NCBI GenBank assembly: GCA_002412885.1
Contig: DHVX01000062.1
Location: 132,951 to 196,950, forward strand
Direction: 5' to 3'
DNA: 64,000 nucleotides
Source: Bacteroidales bacterium UBA5197
Lineage (GTDB): Bacteria > Bacteroidota > Bacteroidia > Bacteroidales > Lentimicrobiaceae
Position numbers and translations under genes: made by a program. The notes under the pieces are model-generated. The model was not told where the DNA came from. It saw only the letters and a program-made list of their open reading frames with translations, and searched no databases. The stretch's first letter is position 1; each line of letters starts with the position of its first letter. Of the stretch, positions 43,971 to 53,300 are shown piece by piece.

Positions 43971-44609
43971 TTAAAAAGACAAGGTTTTATGGAAATATTT
44001 CCCTTCGATATTGCTCAATTCTCTTAATTCTGGAGAATATGGTGCGGTACGGTAATCCAAAGTTTGGATTGCTGGTAGTAATTCCAAAGCTAAACAGCAA
44101 AAGCTGTAATGAGCTACATCGCCACCCATGAATCGTCTTGAATAATTATACATAAACAAGGAATTATCATTCAGCCTAAAAATTGGCACGATTACCAATG
44201 TGTTGGCTCCGACATATTCAAGCGCTTGGTAAGGATTAAGAATGATTGAATTATCATTACTATAATTCAGCCTGATTCTATCAACATCAACATCAGTTGA
44301 GTTTGGAATCATTAATTTTAGCTTGTCAGGAATTTTTATCGACAAAAGATCGTTTAGCGTAGCTTCCATTCCCACAGTTATTATCTTCGATACTGAAGTA
44401 GTTTCAATAAAACTCAAAATGTTTGCAACAAACTCATTGTACTTGTTAGAAACTGCTTTAGTACCTATTTGCTGTACCTCCTGTTCGTAAGGCCATAGAC
44501 CTGCCGAATAATCTATATTTCCTTTTTTCGCATCGAGTTGCACGATGGCCGAGGAAACAAACCCGAGCTCTTTGCACGGGTTTGGTATCGCTGAAATTTT
44601 AATTTTCAC
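43971..44609 (-). CDS. Orphan protein of the divergent cluster
   Basis: A 212-residue protein from a GTG start (no ATG is close) that overlaps the upstream gene by 11 bp. It is soluble, with a probable alpha/beta pattern: I-I-T-V-G-M-E-A-T-L-N-D-L-L (about 77-90), N-T-L-V-I-V-P-I-F-R-L-N-D and S-R-R-F-M-G-G-D. The N-terminus K-I-S-A-I-P-N-P-C-K-E-L-G-F-V-S-S is distinctive. I do not recognise a family. The tight coupling to the gene at 44599-45063 suggests the two products act together, perhaps as subunits of an enzyme. Confidence 0.6.
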   Translation of the reverse strand: MKIKISAIPNPCKELGFVSSAIVQLDAKKGNIDYSAGLWPYEQEVQQIGTKAVSNKYNEFVANILSFIETTSVSKIITVGMEATLNDLLSIKIPDKLKLMIPNSTDVDVDRIRLNYSNDNSIILNPYQALEYVGANTLVIVPIFRLNDNSLFMYNYSRRFMGGDVAHYSFCCLALELLPAIQTLDYRTAPYSPELRELSNIEGKYFHKTLSF

Positions 44610-45063
44610 AGCTTTGCTTTTTTTCTTGATTTGACAAAAAGATATTAAAATAGTGAAGCGTTTGAGCTATCAAAGCATTGGCAAGAACCCTTTCGATTGG
44701 ACCTTCCCCTATAAATTCTTCAACTTCCGTTGGCGACTTAGCCAGCGATAAGGTTTCAGCAGGGTAATTAAGAGGAAGCGTCATTTCAGCAAATCGTGGC
44801 GAAAATGAACGGATTGTAATACCTTCAATCGGCTTTATTTCGATTTCGCTTCCGATTGTAGTTAATATACTTTCACATTCCTTTAATAATAGGCCGATGC
44901 CGACACGTTCATGAATCGGTCCTTGGTTAGTGACTTGTTGGATAACAAACTCAAAATCACCCGTATTTTTGAAAAGTTTACGAATTGGCGACTCCTCGCT
45001 AAACGTTCCAACGAAGTTGGCACTTTTCCCTTCGTGGAAATCATGTAGTAGATGTGGTTTCAT
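44599..45063 (-). CDS. Orphan protein, first gene of the minus-strand operon
   Basis: A 154-residue protein. ATG 45063 is chosen because GGAGG lies 8 nt upstream, a real Shine-Dalgarno sequence that is rare in this window; the frame extends to a TTG at 45075. The protein is soluble and acidic, with G-P-I-H-E-R-V-G-I-G-L-L-L-K-E-C-E-S-I-L in the centre and a C-terminal helix (V-L-A-N-A-L-I-A-Q-T-L-H). No family is recognised. It begins the operon read from the promoter at 45106-45136. Confidence 0.6.
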   Translation of the reverse strand: MKPHLLHDFHEGKSANFVGTFSEESPIRKLFKNTGDFEFVIQQVTNQGPIHERVGIGLLLKECESILTTIGSEIEIKPIEGITIRSFSPRFAEMTLPLNYPAETLSLAKSPTEVEEFIGEGPIERVLANALIAQTLHYFNIFLSNQEKKQSCEN

Positions 45064-45105
45064 ATTAACCTCCAATTTTTAATTATTAATAAATAAATGC
45101 TAAAC

Positions 45106-45136
45106 CAAAATTAGTATAGTTTTATTCCTATAACAA
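45106..45136 (-). promoter_or_regulatory. Promoter of the minus-strand arm of the divergent cluster
   Basis: On the minus strand TAATTTTG (45113-45106) fits TAnnTTTG, and TTG (45136-45134) lies 20 bp upstream. The start codon is 42 bp downstream of the -7 box. Confidence 0.55.
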
Positions 45137-45255
45137 TCAAATACAGCGCAATACAACTCACTATATCAACAAGATACGTGTGTAGTTCAATTATTTTGTT
45201 CTTGTGCATTCTTGATTTTGTTTAAAAAAATATTGAGGAAAAATTGAGGAAAATT

Positions 45256-45298
45256 GTACAAATATTGGTACTTTTAGGAATTTATGTATCTAACTTTG
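45256..45298 (+). promoter_or_regulatory. Palindrome and promoter of the plus-strand arm of the divergent cluster
   Basis: TAACTTTG at 45291-45298 fits the -7 element 17 bp before the start codon; the -33 element is weak (TTG at 45265, 23 bp away). GTACAAATATTGGTAC (45256-45271) is symmetric at 14 of 16 positions and covers the -33 region. A direct repeat TTGAGGAAAA lies just upstream (about 45232-45254). A regulator, possibly the HTH domain of the next gene, could bind here. Confidence 0.45.
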
Positions 45299-45314
45299 CA
45301 AACCATTAAAAGAT

Positions 45315-47108
45315 ATGACACAGAAACAAAAAAAAATAGAGAATAATATTGAGGGACAGATAAAAACGTCCTTGCAAAAACTCTGTTTTCATTTAAGTCA
45401 GCAAGAAATTGCAAATAGATTAAAAGAAAAGGGAATTACAAGAATTGGAGACCCAGCTAGTTTTAGTAGATTCTTGAATGGTGAATATCTCCAACCGAAG
45501 TATTATAAATCGGTTATAGATGCAATTAAAGAAATTGAATTAGAGGAACCAGATAGAGACAATACTAATCTTTATAAAAGTTATTACTTTCCGATACTTA
45601 AAAAATCCCTTAAGAATAAATTGTCTGGGAAATGTCCATTGAAATTTTATTCTGATTTGCTAAATATTACAGAAGGCGATGTAACAACATTTCTATGTGC
45701 AAACCCAATTGTTTTATTTTCCAATATTCACAATGGTTTCGATAAATATTCTTGTAGCAAATTCGTTGAATATAATTCTGACGACGCAGAATTGGTGGCT
45801 GTTAGCGATGTTAGATCATTTTTAAATAATAATACAAGAAAAATAAGTTTAAAACACATAAAAAAATCTATACTAGGTCATGCTCTAAGCCCATTTAGCG
45901 ATAGCATTTTACTATTATGTGAATTAGGTCGATATCTTCGATTGTGTAAAACTATTGGCATTGAAAAAATAGATATTTTAATTACTGATACCGATTGGGC
46001 CAAATTAAATTATTCAGTAATTGAACTAAAGAGTCAGATTTTAAATATTATGAGCAACTTGGATAGTTGTCTTGATTTCAGAAAAGAACTGTACAATAAA
46101 TTAGGATTTAGTGATATCGAAGTATTAGCAAAACACCTTGTTAATTCATTAGATGGCAAAAACATTAGATCACTTGAAATAGAAGCAGCGGAATTTGAGT
46201 TGTATTGTAGATTATTAGAGCCAATTATTGAACAACTAGATTTTGAAAACAAAAAAATTGATATTCCGTCTTTAATCAAGAGGTTATCTGATGTTTCTCA
46301 AAAAGAAAAATTAGAGTTATTAAGCTTATCAATTGTAAATGATTTAAAGAACCTATATACCATCTCTGTTGTAAAGCAATATTTCAAGGGAACCGATAGT
46401 TCTACATTCCTATATGCATTATTACAAAGGTATACTTTACATGATAATAAATATAAATATGCTTTAAAAGTTGGTGTAGAAAGTGAGAAAAAATTTGATT
46501 TTGCCTTTGCTAAAATGGATGCATTTGAAGGAGTAAAAGAAAAAATATTGAATAGTGTTTATTTTAGTCATTATAGTTTCGAAAAGGGCTTAAATATAAT
46601 ACCTTATACATTCCCGAGTGGTAGTTTTAAAGAAAAATATAAGACAGGATACGAAAATAAAGCTATTTTGATTTTTGATTTTTTAACTGATGAAAGAAAA
46701 GAAAAAGTAAAAAATATTGTCTTAAAAATTGAAATTGAACAATTGGCAGTACAAGTTTCTGATTTGTTTTCATTTGCAAATTATTTTAAATTTGAGGATA
46801 AAGATGATTTTAAAAAGTCAATGTATGATTTATTCGAAAAGTACAATTTTCAAGAAGTAAAAGATTCATGGATAAACTATAACAACAATCCTGAATTGTC
46901 TACTCTTTTTAAAGCAAATATGTTTTCAATGTGGTTTGACTCTGCTGTTTTACCATATTATTTTTATCCATACATTATTGCTTTGAAGTGTATAGAGGAA
47001 AGTGATGTTAACCTTGAAAATATGTTTCGAGAATTTACTACAGAGTTTATTATCCTATTAACTAAAAATGTTTGTGAAACCCTAAAAATAAAAGACGAAT
47101 GGCGATAA
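45315..47108 (+). CDS. Large HTH-fused protein of unknown activity
   Basis: A 597-residue protein. The N-terminus (about residues 15-75) is XRE-like: L-S-Q-Q-E-I-A-N-R-L and S-F-S-R-F-L-N-G-E. A middle segment (about 185-235), L-G-H-A-L-S-P-F-S-D-S-I then L-G-R-Y-L-R-L and I-D-I-L-I-T-D-T-D-W, looks like one strand-helix-strand of a Rossmann fold. It faintly recalls both isonitrile synthases (PvcA/DIT1) and tRNA-dependent cyclodipeptide synthases, but no catalytic set is convincing. The C-terminal 250 residues are unrecognised. It overlaps the methyltransferase gene by 10 bp. It may be the core enzyme or sensor of the cluster. Confidence 0.6.
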   Translation: MTQKQKKIENNIEGQIKTSLQKLCFHLSQQEIANRLKEKGITRIGDPASFSRFLNGEYLQPKYYKSVIDAIKEIELEEPDRDNTNLYKSYYFPILKKSLKNKLSGKCPLKFYSDLLNITEGDVTTFLCANPIVLFSNIHNGFDKYSCSKFVEYNSDDAELVAVSDVRSFLNNNTRKISLKHIKKSILGHALSPFSDSILLLCELGRYLRLCKTIGIEKIDILITDTDWAKLNYSVIELKSQILNIMSNLDSCLDFRKELYNKLGFSDIEVLAKHLVNSLDGKNIRSLEIEAAEFELYCRLLEPIIEQLDFENKKIDIPSLIKRLSDVSQKEKLELLSLSIVNDLKNLYTISVVKQYFKGTDSSTFLYALLQRYTLHDNKYKYALKVGVESEKKFDFAFAKMDAFEGVKEKILNSVYFSHYSFEKGLNIIPYTFPSGSFKEKYKTGYENKAILIFDFLTDERKEKVKNIVLKIEIEQLAVQVSDLFSFANYFKFEDKDDFKKSMYDLFEKYNFQEVKDSWINYNNNPELSTLFKANMFSMWFDSAVLPYYFYPYIIALKCIEESDVNLENMFREFTTEFIILLTKNVCETLKIKDEWR

Positions 47109-47785
47109 TTGAGAAGTTCAACCCAAATCAATATATACAATTAATCGAGCGCACAGAAATTGCTTCTCTTCAAAATTACATATTAGAAGAAAAAGAATTT
47201 ATCAGTAAGTGTTTGAGAAACGGTAATAGAGATTTAATTGATTTAGGTTCAGGTTATGGTAGGTTAGCTGATCTTCTAATTAATATTGGCAGACAAAAGG
47301 TTTTTATTGAACTCAATAAATTAATGTACGAAGCATTAGCTTCAAAGTGTTCAATTGATAAAAACACTAGAACAATCCTTGGCGATATTACAACAACTGA
47401 TAGATTTGAATTTTCAAATGTTGAAAATCCAGTATTTTTATTATGTCAAAACACTTTAGGTGTTATCGAGGGGCAGTGGATAGATGTTTTAAATTCCGTA
47501 AAAGAAACTTTAAAAAATGATAAAAGAGAAATTATTATATCTTTCTTGAAACAAGCTGCATTGAAAACAGAAGGAATAAAAATTTATGGTAGTTTAAGCA
47601 GTATGCTTGGTTTTCCTAATTATAAAAAAACAAACTTTGAGCTTGGAATTTATCATGCTAATGATGATTATCAAGCCAAATGGTGGTCTGATATTGAAAT
47701 TGAGGAGATTAAAAGAATTTTATCAGCTGTTGAATTAGATAGAGTAGATGGTGAAATATTTACAATTATTCATTTGAAATTCTAG
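47099..47785 (+). CDS. Class I SAM-dependent methyltransferase
   Basis: A 228-residue protein. Motif I is L-I-D-L-G-S-G-Y-G-R-L-A-D-L-L (about residues 45-59), followed by the acidic end of strand 2 (V-F-I-E-L-N), G-D-I-T-T-T-D-R and V-F-L-L-C-Q-N-T-L-G-V-I-E as motif IV. It overlaps the previous gene by 10 bp and is 4 bp from the symporter gene. The order and coupling suggest it modifies a product made by the preceding protein. The substrate is unknown; no rRNA or DNA methylase signature is seen. Confidence 0.8.
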   Translation: MAIIEKFNPNQYIQLIERTEIASLQNYILEEKEFISKCLRNGNRDLIDLGSGYGRLADLLINIGRQKVFIELNKLMYEALASKCSIDKNTRTILGDITTTDRFEFSNVENPVFLLCQNTLGVIEGQWIDVLNSVKETLKNDKREIIISFLKQAALKTEGIKIYGSLSSMLGFPNYKKTNFELGIYHANDDYQAKWWSDIEIEEIKRILSAVELDRVDGEIFTIIHLKF

Positions 47786-47789
47786 TACA

Positions 47790-49181
47790 ATGGCAAATTA
47801 TGATTATATTGACATTATAGTCGCAACAATAACTGCTGCATTATTCTTTGTTTTCATATATTATACGCGTAAAAAAAATACGTTTGAAAACTATTCTGTT
47901 GCTGACAGGTCGGTAGGTATGTTATTATTATTTGCAAGTTCTTCAGCCAATTATATTGGGCCTGGTTTCACAATAGGTCTAGTAGGCAAAGGTTTTTCTA
48001 CTGGTTATTTATTCTTTTTCATCATGCTAGTCTATGGTATGTCAAAAATTATTGAAGGTTTATTTATAGCACCTAATATTCGTAACAAATTCAAAACTTC
48101 ATACACAATTGGTGGTATTATTGGTGGCAAAGACTCCCATAATAATAAAATTGTTCAATTTGTTGCTGGAGTAATTTCCTTTTTGCTAATGATAGGGTTC
48201 TGCGGTATAATGACAATGGCAGGTGGTAGTATTATAAACTCATTTTTGGGTGTTGACAAACTATGGGGGATAATTATTATTACATCAATATCAATTTCTA
48301 TTGCTGTTTTTGGAGGTTTACAAAGCAGTATGATTTCAGACCTATTACAATTTTTCCTTTTCATTGTCTTATTGCCATTACTAGGGATTATTGCAATATA
48401 CAAATCTAACCTTTCTCTAGATAGTTTTATTATGACTGCCAAGCAATTAACAACAATTGGTTATAATGACATGTCTATTATTGCAATTGTAGGCTTATTG
48501 GTAACTTGGTTTTTTGGTGAAATGCTAGTTCCTCCTACAATTAGTTGCATTCTTTCTAGTAAAGATTCAAAAACGGCTAAAAAAGCATTATCATATTCTG
48601 GCATTTTCATGATTATATGGCTTTTTATAATGCTAAGTATTGGTATTATCTCAAAAGTATCTGGTATTGATGATTTATCTCCTGATTCAGTATTATTTAA
48701 ACTTGGCTCATTATATTTACCAGTTGGTTTGTTAGGTTTTTTCTCAATAGCGCTGCTGGGTGTTATTGTATCAACGCAAGATTCGTTAATTAATTCTGCT
48801 TCTGTTATATTTTCGGTTGATATTATTAATGTTATAAAACCAGGTAGTGCGAAAAGAAATTTATTAGTTTCTAGAATAGCTGGGATTTTTGTTGGTATTA
48901 TTGCCATTGTTTTTGCGTTAAAAACGCCCTCAATACTAGAAGGTTTAGCAAATATCTATTCAGTTTGGGCTCCAACAATATTAATTGCTTTATTGACTTC
49001 AATTTTTTTGAAAAAAGTATATTGGCAATCAGTTCTTCTATCTATGATTTTTGGAGGGGCTTCTTCTCTTTTAGTAAAATATTCCAGTATTACTATACCG
49101 TCAATTATTATGGGTATAATTATTAGTTTAGTTGTTTATTTTAGTATGCATTTTTACATGAAAGCCAATGCTCAGTCATAA
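47790..49181 (+). CDS. Sodium:solute symporter family protein
   Basis: A 463-residue protein with about 12-13 helices. SSS-family features are the N-terminal F-E-N-Y-S-V-A-D-R-S-V-G, S-S-S-A-N-Y-I-G-P-G-F-T-I-G in the unwound first core helix, and F-G-G-L-Q-S-S-M-I-S-D-L-L-Q in the later core, where Na+ ligands lie. It imports a solute with Na+. As the last gene of the plus-strand arm, 4 bp after the methyltransferase gene, it may take up a precursor or recover the product exported by the ABC transporter. Confidence 0.82.
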   Translation: MANYDYIDIIVATITAALFFVFIYYTRKKNTFENYSVADRSVGMLLLFASSSANYIGPGFTIGLVGKGFSTGYLFFFIMLVYGMSKIIEGLFIAPNIRNKFKTSYTIGGIIGGKDSHNNKIVQFVAGVISFLLMIGFCGIMTMAGGSIINSFLGVDKLWGIIIITSISISIAVFGGLQSSMISDLLQFFLFIVLLPLLGIIAIYKSNLSLDSFIMTAKQLTTIGYNDMSIIAIVGLLVTWFFGEMLVPPTISCILSSKDSKTAKKALSYSGIFMIIWLFIMLSIGIISKVSGIDDLSPDSVLFKLGSLYLPVGLLGFFSIALLGVIVSTQDSLINSASVIFSVDIINVIKPGSAKRNLLVSRIAGIFVGIIAIVFALKTPSILEGLANIYSVWAPTILIALLTSIFLKKVYWQSVLLSMIFGGASSLLVKYSSITIPSIIMGIIISLVVYFSMHFYMKANAQS

Positions 49182-49243
49182 GCGCATTTGCAAGCCCCCA
49201 CGAGCCAACGCTATTAAATTAAACCAAAGGCTTACAAATGAGC
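49182..49243. repeat. Inverted repeat after the symporter gene
   Basis: GCGCATTTGCAAGCC (49182-49196) and GGCTTACAAATGAGC (49229-49243) pair at 13 of 15 positions around a 32-nt loop, starting right after the stop codon. It may be a rho-independent-like hairpin without a U-tract, or a second attC-like element. It lies at the opposite end of the divergent cluster from the attC-like site at 40609. Confidence 0.4.
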
Positions 49244-49413
49244 TTCCGTTTCTCCAGCCCGAGTAACCACCTTACAGGACGGTTTTTGAATTGCCCACGC
49301 TCAAAAAACAAAATAAATTTGTTCTTCGTGGATTGGTTAGTGCAGATTGAAAATGACATGAAAATGAAAGTTAAATAACTGACAAACAGACTTAAATGAA
49401 TGAACACCTGACT

Positions 49414-49566
49414 ATTACGGAGCAAACAGCGCCAGTAAATTCGGTGCAAACAGCTCCAGTAATTTCACTCCAAACGGCGCCATCTAAAAACGTGATTTTT
49501 TAGGATAGCAGCCGGTAAATGAAAGAAAATCACCACCTGACATTACGGCACAATCGGCGCCACTAA
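49414..49566. repeat. IS21-type terminal repeats (four units)
   Basis: Four related 24-25-bp units occur at 49414, 49439, 49463 and 49542, each with a CAAAC/CAATC-GCGCC-like core and an A-rich end. The first and last are both preceded by CACCTGAC. IS21-family insertion sequences carry several such repeats near their ends as transposase-binding sites. They directly precede the truncated istA gene. Confidence 0.55.
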
Positions 49567-49615
49567 AAAAGAGAGTGGATTTGTAACAAATAGTACCTTG
49601 CTAAAACTCGGTACT

Positions 49616-49942
49616 ATGTCCAATAAATCAATAACGATGTTACAAATTCGACGCATAATTCAACTTATGTCCAAGGGTAGTTCCAAGCGCGAGATATCTC
49701 GTGAGCTTCACTGTGGACGTCATACAATTGACGCTTATGTTGCCAAGATGTTGCAAGTTTCGCTGCCTTTAAGCGAGTTGTCTGGCAAGCCGGATGCAGA
49801 ACTGGCGAAGTTGTTTTACTCTGGTACAGTGCTTTCCCTACCTGATTCTCGTTACGAATATTTGAGCACCATGCTTGATTATTATCAGCGTGAGTTAACT
49901 CGACACGGTGTCAACAGAAAAAAATTTTGGCGCAGAACTTGA
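49616..49942 (+). pseudogene. istA: Truncated IS21-family transposase (IstA N-terminus)
   Basis: A 108-codon frame from ATG 49616; the frame also extends to a TTG at 49598. It has the IstA N-terminal HTH: L-M-S-K-G-S-S-K-R-E-I-S-R-E-L-H-C-G-R-H-T-I, then a typical L-D-Y-Y-Q-R-E-L-T-R-H-G-V. The frame ends at an A-run where full IstA continues into the DDE catalytic domain; none follows and no istB is present. It is a remnant. Confidence 0.75.
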
Positions 49943-50029
49943 AAAGCAATGGCTGACATGGCACTAAAAGGGTGAATCGGAAGTAGTATGTTTATTGAGG
50001 TAATAGTTTGACGGAATGAAAAACGTTAT

Positions 50030-50290
50030 GGATGCATATCATACTCACATGCAAGATGTACCTACATTCTATGGTTGGATGTTAGTGAATCACCTGACCC
50101 TTCAAAGGTATCAGCACTTTTACCTTAAGTTAAAAAAAAAACCCTACTCAAATCATACTCAGTTAACGATTACATCGAGATACTAACCGATCTGATGATG
50201 ATTAGAATCAATTATATATGGTACCTTCAATGAAAATACTAACTATGCCCAGAAAATGATCAAGAGAATCAGACAGACCACCTAAGAGGA
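50030..50290 (+). pseudogene. C-terminal remnant of an IS4/IS1634-type transposase
   Basis: Translation from about 50030 gives Y-H-T-H-M-Q-D and F-Y-G-W-M-L-V-N-H-L-T-L-Q-R-Y, resembling the C-terminal end of DDE transposases of the IS1634/IS4 group. After a frameshift D-Y-I-E-I-L-T-D-L and R-I-N-Y-I-W-Y-L continue the match. Frameshifts and stops show decay. It adjoins the IS21 remnant, marking an insertion hot spot. Confidence 0.5.
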
Positions 50291-50371
50291 TAATACGTAA
50301 TTCTTTCTAGGTTAGAATTTAATTGAACACCCGCAAAATTATACGATAGTTTTGTGTATTTCATTAAAGCT

Positions 50372-53300
50372 TTAGACTTTCATTATTTGCACTTTGGTTA
50401 CACTTCTATTTTTGGAAGTCTCAATTATAAGAAAATACATTCCTGCTTTAAAATCAGATATAGGGAACTGTATTTGCAGCAAATTATTTGCTATTCTTAC
50501 TTTATCAACAAACATTGTTTGTCCAAATGCATTTTTCAATTCAAAATTATACACTCCGTTTTCTATGTCTGAACCTGAAACATGCAACTTGTCATTTGTT
50601 GGGTTAGGGTAAACTATAAGTCCCTGACTTTTTTTTGATGCAGTTATACCAATGGGTACATCTACATTTACCAAAATACTATCAATATTGCTGCACCCAT
50701 TTGCATCAGTAACATAAACAGTGTATCTTGTTGTATTTTGTGGTGAAGCACTTGGGTTTGCAACATTAGTTGAGTCCAATCCAGTTTCAGGATTCCATAG
50801 AAAAATGAAAGGGTCATATCCTGAGGCAGTTGGAAAGCCGCCAATTACAGTTGAATTACCTTGAATAATAGTAACAGGATTCCCAGCATCGACTGTTGGC
50901 AATGAATTTACTGTTATGGTAATAACCCCTGATGACCCTGAACAACCATAAGAATCTGTAACTTCAACAAAATAATTCCCTGAAAATGAAACAACAATAC
51001 TTTGGGTAGTTTCATTTGTGTTCCACAAATAGTCTACACCTGAAATTGAACACGTAAGGGTAACGCTATCACTATAACAAAATGTTGTTGCACCATTTGC
51101 ATTTACCAATGGATATGGGTTAGGATTTACAACAACATTAACTGAACTGGAAGTTGCAGAACAATTATTGAAATCAGTCACGGTTACGAAATAGTTTCCA
51201 GTTACTGAAGCAGAAATCGATTGTGTTGTTGATCCTTCATTCCATAAATAGCTAGCTGCAGCCGGAGCGCTAAGAATAACGCTATTCCCTTCGCAAAAAG
51301 TTGTGGGTCCCGAGACTGATATTATTGAATTCGGTAACGGAAGAACAGTTATGGTAACTGGTAATGAAGTGGCAGTACAATAATACTGATCAGTCACAGT
51401 AACTGAATAAACACCTCCGTTAGCCACTGTTATTGATGGTTGAGTACTTCCATTTGACCATAAGTAACTATTTCCCTGGCTTGCAATGAGTGTAACGCTA
51501 CTTCCCTGACAAAGGGTTGTTGAACCATTTACTGAAATTGTAGGTAATGGAGAGCTAATTACATTCACTGAACAAGTTACACTTCTCCATAAATCATCGT
51601 GTTGGGCTTGCAAAATAAAAAATCCGTTGCCATTCCAGCATGCGACAGGAGTAATAAACAAAGAATCTCCAATTATTTGAAGGCTTAATTGTGAAGAGGT
51701 ATTGCCTATTTGAAAATTCATATCATTCTGAATAGAATCCGGATCACTGAAAAAATAAGTCAAGGGCAATCGCAATGTCGCACTCTGGATTAAATTCAAA
51801 GCTGAAATGCTGTTGACTATTGGTGCCTGCTTTTTCATTATGACCAATTCTTCTTTCGCAGCTGTGCCATTATTGAAATTAATATAATTATACGTCAATT
51901 TTTGCACAATAGAATCATACCCCGCAATTTCTCCATTTGTTTCAAAAGGGATCTTTGTAAAGTCGAAATCATCAATAATTCTTAGAAGATAAATACTATC
52001 TTCAGATAAATTTTCAATTTGGTTAAGTACTGCTGCGAAACGGATTTCAGACCAGATTGAATTTAAATGGTGCATTTCAAATTTTCTGCTCTTGGGTATC
52101 AAACCAGTTCCAGTAAAGTTATCATTGAATTGCCTCATTGATATTACACTCAAACGTACACTATCAACTAAAGTTACATTTTTATGATATTGTATTTTGC
52201 CATTTAACGGGAAATTGAATATGGTACTATCATAAGAATAATAAGAACTATGTAAAGGCTGTAATGAAATATTTATTAGTCCGGTATTTGAACTTACATT
52301 GAATGTTGTATCTTGGAACCCAAACTTAGTAAAGTTTAAAGTACTTAAACCTTCATTTGGTAACAATAATTCATTTTGACCAGAGAAGATATCTATTGAA
52401 GAAACATTATTAAGGTATAGTTTTGCCAAGGAGCTGGAACTGTCAATCATTATTGTTTGATTAAATAGATTTGTTGTTTCATCAGGCAAGTAGATAATTT
52501 TTGATATGATTAAAGTATCAAATTCGTTTGTCATGCGGAATACTATATAATTAAAACCAGTATCAATTGGAGAGGTATAGACATGGTTGCTTAATGTCAA
52601 AGTTGAAAAGGCTGTATCAGATTGTTTTAAAACCTCATATTGATTTGCGTTTGTGGCACTTATGTAAAATTGTGCAACTTGATTGGAGGAAATGTAATGC
52701 CCAATCGTTTTTACTACTGGACACATTATCTTATCTGAAGGTAAAGATGTCTTTATCATTGGGATATAATGCTGAGATATTGTTTTGAACAAAGAATCAG
52801 CTACTATTTTAATTGTTTCATATTGTGGTGCTTCCAACAATAATGTGTCTCCAATTGTTAGATCACTCATTGAAAGAGCGGCAATGCCATTTTCATCTGA
52901 AATGGCATTTATATAATACTGATTGCTCTCTTGGCTAAGGATTTTTATTTCAGCTCCTGGCAATATAGATCCTGGTAATCCTATTAGGAGAATGTCTTCT
53001 TGGGGCAAGCAACAATTAGGTGATATATTATTATTTTCTATAAAAGAGATTAATTTGCTGTATGTACTTGATGTATTGCTATTACAAGCATCCCCGATTC
53101 CCATAGCGCAAGAAGCAGATTGGCTTCTTAGAAGATATGAACTTGATAAAAGAGTATGTAAGGACAGTCCATCAATAATTGCTTGGCCAAGTGTGCCACA
53201 GGTAATAATATTATTACTACCGCAATCATTAAACACTAAACATCTTAAGATATGGGAAGAATTCCCATATAAAATTAAATTTAATAGATCGTTCAGTGGG

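Noticed and set aside
45315..47108. Firm call of a cyclodipeptide or isonitrile synthase
   Set aside because: Only a short strand-helix-strand resemblance is visible; the catalytic residues of either family cannot be aligned by eye.
49219..49449. A minus-strand 76-residue ORF beside the IS21 repeats
   Set aside because: It runs through the inverted repeat and IS-end region and has no conserved look.
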